NCBI GenBank assembly: GCA_902470265.1 | Contig: CABRFW010000052.1 | Coordinates: 1 to 9,007 of the forward strand | DNA length: 9,007 nt | Direction: 5' to 3' | DNA from: an uncultured Collinsella sp. | GTDB taxonomy: Bacteria > Actinomycetota > Coriobacteriia > Coriobacteriales > Coriobacteriaceae | In this document: positions 5,509 to 9,007 of the stretch, piece after piece | Layout: each line of letters opens with the position of its first letter | Position numbering within the stretch: position 1 is the first letter of the stretch | The notes under the pieces: model-generated | The model's database searches: none | The model's input: only the letters and a program-made list of their open reading frames with translations | What the model was told of the DNA's origin: nothing | Program-made: the position numbers and the translations under genes

Positions 5509-6714
5509 ATGAGCGGACTGATTATCGATAGCGAAGCCTGTATCGGCTGCGGTCGCTGCGTTCGCGCCTGCGCCTCGGGCGGCATTGTGGTGGAGGGCGA
5601 GCGTCCCAACCGATGCGCCCGCGTAACCGACGGCTGTATCCTATGCGGTGGGTGCGTCGACGCCTGCCCTGTCAACGCTATCTCGATCGAGTGTGACGAG
5701 GCCGCTGGTGCGGTGGACCTTGATGCATATCGAGACATTTGGGTCTTCGTGCAGACCGACGAGCACGATACGGTGACTCCCGTTGCCTATGAGCTTATGG
5801 GCAAGGGGCGCGAGCTTGCCGATGCTCGCGGCTGCCGTCTGGTGGCACTGGTCGGCATGAGCCCCGAGGGCTCGCTCGGGGACCTGGAGCATCTGGTTTG
5901 CGCGGGCGCCGACGAAGTCCTGGCCTGTCGCGACGAGCGCCTGCGCCAAAACGATGCGGAGGTCTACGCCCGCTTGATCTGCGATTTGGTAGCCGAACGC
6001 AAACCCGAGGCCATCCTATACGGTGCGACCGCTTTTGGTCGCGAACTGGCACCCGGCGTTGCCGTGCGTTTGCAGACGGGCCTTACGGCTGACTGCACCG
6101 TACTTTCGATGGATACAGAGACGGGACTGCTGCAACAGACGCGTCCGGCGTTTGGCGGCAACCTGATGGCCACCATCATTTGCCCCAACCACCGTCCGCA
6201 GATGGCAACGGTGCGCCCCGGTATCTTTAAGGCTCCCGACTTCGACTACGGCCGCTCTGGCACGATCACCCAGATATCGCTTGCGGATGATGCTAAGGCT
6301 CGTGTCGAGATCTCGATTCCCGCCGAGGAGTGGGGGCAGCAGGCTTCGATTGCCGATGCCGAGCGCTTGGTCGTGGTGGGTCGCGGCATTGGCTCCAAGA
6401 AGAACCTGCCCCTGATGCGCAGGCTCGCCGACGCCCTGGGCGCCGAGCTCGGCTGCACGCGACCCGTGGTGGAGGCCGGCTGGCTGGAGTATCGCCATCA
6501 GATCGGTCAGACGGGCGTATCGGTCTCGCCGAAGCTCCTCGTGAGCATCGGTGTCTCGGGCGCTATCCAGCATCTCGCCGGCATCGGCGGGGCGGAGTGC
6601 ATTATCGCCATCAACGAGGACCCGGATGCTCCCATCTTTGGCGCCGCCCAGTTCAAGGTTGTCGGCGACGCCGTCGAGGTCGTTGAGGAACTGCTGGCCC
6701 TGCTTGAGCGCTAG
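5509..6714 (+). CDS. etfA: Electron transfer flavoprotein alpha subunit with N-terminal 2[4Fe-4S] ferredoxin domain
   Basis: EtfA has 401 residues. The ATG directly follows the etfB stop, with GAGGGG nine bases upstream. The first ~60 residues are a two-cluster ferredoxin domain, with C11/C14/C17/C21 and C43/C46/C49/C53-P forming two CxxCxxCxxxC sets (C36 is extra). The EtfA nucleotide-fold domain follows (~75-255), then the C-terminal FAD domain with GRGIGSKKNL, GQTG at 333-336, SPKLLVSIGVSGAIQH and AINEDPDAPIF. Plain EtfA is ~320-340 residues, so the added length is the ferredoxin part. Such fusions occur in LctC and CarE of A. woodii, where reduced ferredoxin helps drive lactate oxidation by NAD+ or a related bifurcation. 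It is last in the operon, and its TAG shares CTAG with the stop of the opposite gene, leaving no space for a terminator. Confidence 0.95.
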   Translation: MSGLIIDSEACIGCGRCVRACASGGIVVEGERPNRCARVTDGCILCGGCVDACPVNAISIECDEAAGAVDLDAYRDIWVFVQTDEHDTVTPVAYELMGKGRELADARGCRLVALVGMSPEGSLGDLEHLVCAGADEVLACRDERLRQNDAEVYARLICDLVAERKPEAILYGATAFGRELAPGVAVRLQTGLTADCTVLSMDTETGLLQQTRPAFGGNLMATIICPNHRPQMATVRPGIFKAPDFDYGRSGTITQISLADDAKARVEISIPAEEWGQQASIADAERLVVVGRGIGSKKNLPLMRRLADALGAELGCTRPVVEAGWLEYRHQIGQTGVSVSPKLLVSIGVSGAIQHLAGIGGAECIIAINEDPDAPIFGAAQFKVVGDAVEVVEELLALLER

Positions 6715-7523
6715 GCACGAGCCAGCCAGTCGCGCATCTCGTCCTTTAGGCGGCTCCAAGTTGCCTGCGTGGCGGGGTCGGTAAAGGGCCGCGTAATGCC
6801 AAAGGGCGCGTCGAGCAGGCGGTGGATATCGCCCTGTTCGCGCGCCAGCGCGCGGCTTGCTGGATAGACGAGCTCAAACATAAAGCAGATAAGCCCCACC
6901 AAGAAGTCGGCGGGCTCATCGCGCTCATCGCGTGCGACGCAGCGGTGCTCGTCAAAGGCGGCAAGTGTCGGCGACGAGAAACGGCTGCCGAGAAACGTCT
7001 TCTCGTCCACCTTGAGGATAGTGTCGACAGTGCTGTCGGCGATGGTGCGCATAATGTCGATCTTGTCGCCATCGCGCACGATATCGCAGAAGCTCCGCGT
7101 GCGCTCGTCGAGCTGCGCGGGTAGACGGAAATCGCTGTGATAGGCAATGCTCGCTCGGATGAGCTCATCTTCTGCCGGGTCATCGATAAAGTCGCGGATG
7201 CTCGTTACGGCGGGTGCATCGGCGGGATTCTCGCCAAAGAGGACCTCGATGCCCAGCGCCGCATGGCTCATGCTCTCGGCGTCCTTAAAGGTGTCCCAGC
7301 GTCGCAGCTGCTCAAAGCGGCCCATATCGTGTAGCAGGCCGCAAAGCCATGCCAGGTCAATATCTTCTGACGACCAGCCCTGCTCGCGCGCTACGGCATC
7401 GCATGCCTCGGCCACGTGGTACGTATGCTCGATTTTGAGCGCGATGCGTGGGTTGGTGGCGTCGTAGGCATCGGTGTAGCTTTTGAAGGCCGCGCGCGCC
7501 CGGTCTCGATCGATAGCTGTCAT
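6711..7523 (-). CDS. HD-domain metal-dependent phosphohydrolase family protein
   Basis: The protein has 270 residues from ATG at 7523, with AGGAAG five bases upstream. It has the HD-superfamily residues in order: H36 in the KIEHTYHV helix, H65-D66 in CGLLHDMGRFEQ, H87 in ESMSHAALG, H129 in AYHSDFRLP, and D151/D153 in RDGDKIDIMR. These would bind one or two metal ions and hydrolyse phosphomonoesters or phosphodiesters, possibly of nucleotides; the substrate is unknown. No membrane segment, signal peptide or GGDEF/EAL domain is present, so it is a stand-alone cytosolic enzyme. It is divergent from azlC and convergent with etfA, overlapping it by four bases, so it is probably a single-gene unit. 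A TACAAT box at 7569-7564 is a possible -10, but I saw no good -35. Confidence 0.88.
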   Translation of the reverse strand: MTAIDRDRARAAFKSYTDAYDATNPRIALKIEHTYHVAEACDAVAREQGWSSEDIDLAWLCGLLHDMGRFEQLRRWDTFKDAESMSHAALGIEVLFGENPADAPAVTSIRDFIDDPAEDELIRASIAYHSDFRLPAQLDERTRSFCDIVRDGDKIDIMRTIADSTVDTILKVDEKTFLGSRFSSPTLAAFDEHRCVARDERDEPADFLVGLICFMFELVYPASRALAREQGDIHRLLDAPFGITRPFTDPATQATWSRLKDEMRDWLARA

Positions 7524-7649
7524 AATGACTTCCTAAAAAGTTGTGTCTTTCGATCCGGTGGCAATTGTAGGTGAACTCGGTTGCTGCCGGATGATGATTC
7601 TGCCGTGTCGCTACATGCGGCTCGGAGACCTTGTCAGGATGAGAAACGT

Positions 7650-8342
7650 ATGGTGCTCAAAATCGTTAGAACCGTCTGGCCAGTGATGCTTACCTATGTT
7701 GCAATAGGCGCGCCGTGCGGAATGATCATGGGGCAGACGGGAATGGAGCCCTGGATGGTCTTTGCTCTGAGCAGCACGTTTGTGACGGGCAGCGGGCAGT
7801 TTATGATCTGCAACCTGTGGCTGGCGGGTGTGCCTGCAGCATCGATCGTCGCGAGCGTCGCCGCAATCTCCTCGCGCTTTGCGCTTTACTCGGCATCGAT
7901 CGCACCGCATCTGAGGGGTGCCTCGAAGCGTCAGACGCTGGCTGTTGCCGCGACACTTACCGAGGAGGCATATGGCATCTCGCTTGCCAAGTTGGTTGAA
8001 GGGGAGGATTGGGGCCCGCGCGAGTCCTTTGTGCTCAACGTAATCCTCATCGCAACATGGGGCGTTTCGTGTACGATGGGCGCCATCGTCGGCGCCGTTG
8101 TCGATGTTCCCACCGCCATTGCAGCCTTTGTCTGCACCTCGCTCTTTATCTGCCTGCTCTTTTCGCAGCGGCTGTCGCGCGGCAACGTTGTCGCGGCGGT
8201 TTCGGGCGCGGTGTCCGTCGCCGTATGCAAGTTCTTGGGCCTCGCGAATATTGCCGTGCCGGCAAGCGTCGTGGTCGGCATTGCCATTGCGCTGGCGTGC
8301 GATGCTGTATTTGACGGAAGAGGTGCCCGCGATGCCCGCTAA
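7650..8342 (+). CDS. azlC: Branched-chain amino acid exporter, large subunit AzlC
   Basis: AzlC has 230 residues from ATG at 7650, preceded by AGGATGAG. The frame opens 23 codons earlier, but that extension (PDDDSAVS...) is not AzlC-like and lacks a good ribosome site. The protein is a polytopic inner membrane protein with several hydrophobic segments, including ~8-50, ~56-80, ~130-165 and ~170-225. Family features are FVTGSGQFMICNLWLAG, SRFALYSASIAPHLRG (usually N-L-R-H-x-L-Y in relatives) and AATLTEEAYGISL. With AzlD it forms a LIV-E type exporter; the azlCD pair of Bacillus subtilis is linked to resistance to the leucine analogue azaleucine. Its stop lies 11 bases inside azlD, so the two are translationally coupled. 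The 126 bp upstream, shared with the divergent HD gene, carries no promoter I trust. Confidence 0.9.
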   Translation: MVLKIVRTVWPVMLTYVAIGAPCGMIMGQTGMEPWMVFALSSTFVTGSGQFMICNLWLAGVPAASIVASVAAISSRFALYSASIAPHLRGASKRQTLAVAATLTEEAYGISLAKLVEGEDWGPRESFVLNVILIATWGVSCTMGAIVGAVVDVPTAIAAFVCTSLFICLLFSQRLSRGNVVAAVSGAVSVAVCKFLGLANIAVPASVVVGIAIALACDAVFDGRGARDAR

Positions 8343-8655
8343 CGAGTTCTTGGTTCTGTGGCTGTCGTCGTGGGCTGCTATCGCGTTCTTTCGCATCGCG
8401 CCGGCGTTCGCCTTGCGCGGGCGGACCCTGTCGCCCCGCATTACCGAGGCCCTGGGCTATATCCCGCCCGCTGCCTTTGCCGCGCTGGTCGCCAACGACT
8501 TGGTGAGCCCCGGCGCGTTCGACGCGGGACTCTGGCCTGCCTTGGTCCCCTGGATTGCGGCCGCCGGCGTCGTGGTCGTGGCGGTCAAGACAAAATCGAT
8601 GCTGTGGTGCTGCGTCTCGGGCATCGTACTCTATATCGTCTTGAGCCTTATATAG
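8332..8655 (+). CDS. azlD: Branched-chain amino acid exporter, small subunit AzlD
   Basis: AzlD has 107 residues from ATG at 8332, inside the last codons of azlC, with AAGAGG eight bases upstream. It is very hydrophobic, with about four membrane segments (~5-22, ~38-56, ~66-84, ~88-106). The AzlD signature is visible as a RIAPAFALRGRTLSPRITEALGYIPPAAFAALV stretch (residues ~21-53): an R-x-x-P-x-x-x-L pattern followed by the hydrophobic Tyr-Ile-Pro-Pro-Ala segment. It is the obligate small partner of AzlC in the export channel. The 11-base overlap supports stoichiometric expression. No convincing terminator follows; GGCGTCGCGGGCGCC just after the stop can fold weakly but has no T-run. Confidence 0.9.
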   Translation: MPANEFLVLWLSSWAAIAFFRIAPAFALRGRTLSPRITEALGYIPPAAFAALVANDLVSPGAFDAGLWPALVPWIAAAGVVVVAVKTKSMLWCCVSGIVLYIVLSLI

Positions 8656-8805
8656 GGGTGGCGTCGCGGGCGCCGAATCTCGTTCCATCCCAACTTGTCG
8701 AATTTTTCACCGAGCTGGTCTATTTCTTCTGGTACCATGGTCAAACTTTACTGTAGCAAAGCGTGACGTGGGCTTTTGTACCCCGTCAGCGGAAATGGGG
8801 GTTTC
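8656..8805 (+). promoter_or_regulatory. Upstream region of kdgT with palindromes and leader hairpin
   Basis: Overlapping palindromes TGGTACCA (8730-8737) and ACCATGGT (8734-8741) are followed by an imperfect 16-bp palindrome at 8745-8760 (CTTT...AAAG, 12 of 16 symmetric) that contains TACTGT (8749-8754), a possible -10. From 8764 to 8788 a hairpin can form: TGACG, bulged T, GGG, loop CTTTTGTA, CCC, CGTCA. It lies 17 bases before the kdgT start, close to the expected 5' end of the message. Control by a sugar-acid-responsive repressor is plausible but inferred. Confidence 0.3.
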
Positions 8806-9007
8806 ATGGCACAGGAAGCGACCGCCAGCGAGCAAAAGAAATTCAAGGTACCGCGCATCCCGGGCGACATCATGATCTATCCGATGATCGTCGGTCTTTT
8901 GCTCAACACCTTCTGCCCGCAGGTTTTTGAGATCGGCGGCTTCTTTACGGCTGCCTGCCGCGGCGGCTCCAACACCATCGTCGCCGCGATCCTGCTGTTT
9001 GTGGGCG
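8806..9007 (+). CDS. kdgT: 2-keto-3-deoxygluconate permease, N-terminal part
   Basis: The frame is open from ATG at 8806 (GGGGG four bases upstream) to the right edge, giving 67 codons of a protein normally a little over 300 residues. A short polar N-terminus (MAQEATASEQKKFKV) precedes RIPGDIMIYPMIVGLLLNTF, CPQVFEIGGFFTAACRGGSN and a second hydrophobic segment. The K/R-IPGG-x-M-x-x-P-x-x-x-G-x-x-x-(N/H)-T-F-x-P pattern is the start of the KdgT family, which imports 2-keto-3-deoxygluconate from pectin or glucuronide breakdown by proton symport; position five is Asp here (IPGD) rather than Gly. The gene begins behind its own leader and is probably the first of a sugar-acid operon to the right. 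Substrate identity is family-based. Confidence 0.82.
   Translation, partial: MAQEATASEQKKFKVPRIPGDIMIYPMIVGLLLNTFCPQVFEIGGFFTAACRGGSNTIVAAILLFVG

Noticed and set aside
7524..7649. Riboswitch or attenuator before azlC
   Set aside because: The gap is 126 bp and I found no strong hairpin, T-run or leader peptide rich in branched-chain codons.
8656..8690. GC-rich hairpin after azlD as a terminator
   Set aside because: The stem is only about four pairs and no T-run follows.
1..9007. CRISPR array, tRNA, rRNA, transposase or phage genes
   Set aside because: No repeat-spacer pattern, tRNA-like cloverleaf, transposase motif or long terminal inverted repeats were seen.

Overview
The window is high-GC DNA that reads as a chromosomal segment from a gut actinobacterium of the class Coriobacteriia, most likely Collinsella or a close relative. 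This rests on base composition and codon use, a sortase signal of the LAxTG type, and an anaerobe-style lactate dehydrogenase/Etf operon; it is an inference, not a database result.

Left block (1-2742, all minus strand). Five tightly packed genes read leftwards and run off the window edge. In transcription order they are: a 98-residue soluble protein with a short nuclease-like core motif (2742-2446), a membrane-anchored extracytoplasmic protein coupled to it by an ATGA overlap (2449-1940), a secreted WxL-like surface protein (1849-1250), a very small sortase-anchored protein with an LAQTG signal (about 1266-985), and a secreted cysteine-pair protein that is incomplete (966 to beyond 1). Together they look like a cell-surface assembly locus resembling, but not identical to, the WxL loci of Gram-positive gut bacteria.

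Divergent control region (2743-3088). It separates the surface operon from the plus-strand redox operon. It holds a fair minus-strand promoter candidate, an 11-bp tandem direct repeat like an OmpR/PhoB-type site, a perfect 8-bp hairpin in the surface-operon leader, and two small palindromes on the redox-operon side.

Redox operon (3089-6714, plus). An FAD-linked 2-hydroxyacid (probably lactate) dehydrogenase, EtfB, and an EtfA with an N-terminal two-cluster ferredoxin domain overlap or abut each other. This is the gene set of the electron-bifurcating (strictly, confurcating) lactate dehydrogenase known from Acetobacterium woodii, in the order D-B-C. It would oxidise lactate with NAD+ at the expense of reduced ferredoxin. 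No lactate permease lies in the operon.

Right block. A minus-strand HD-domain phosphohydrolase (7523-6711) converges on etfA, and the two stop codons share one CTAG. Plus-strand azlC and azlD (7650-8655) encode a two-component branched-chain amino acid exporter. A 2-keto-3-deoxygluconate permease (kdgT family) begins at 8806 behind a leader hairpin and is cut by the right edge. No RNA gene, insertion sequence or CRISPR array was seen.
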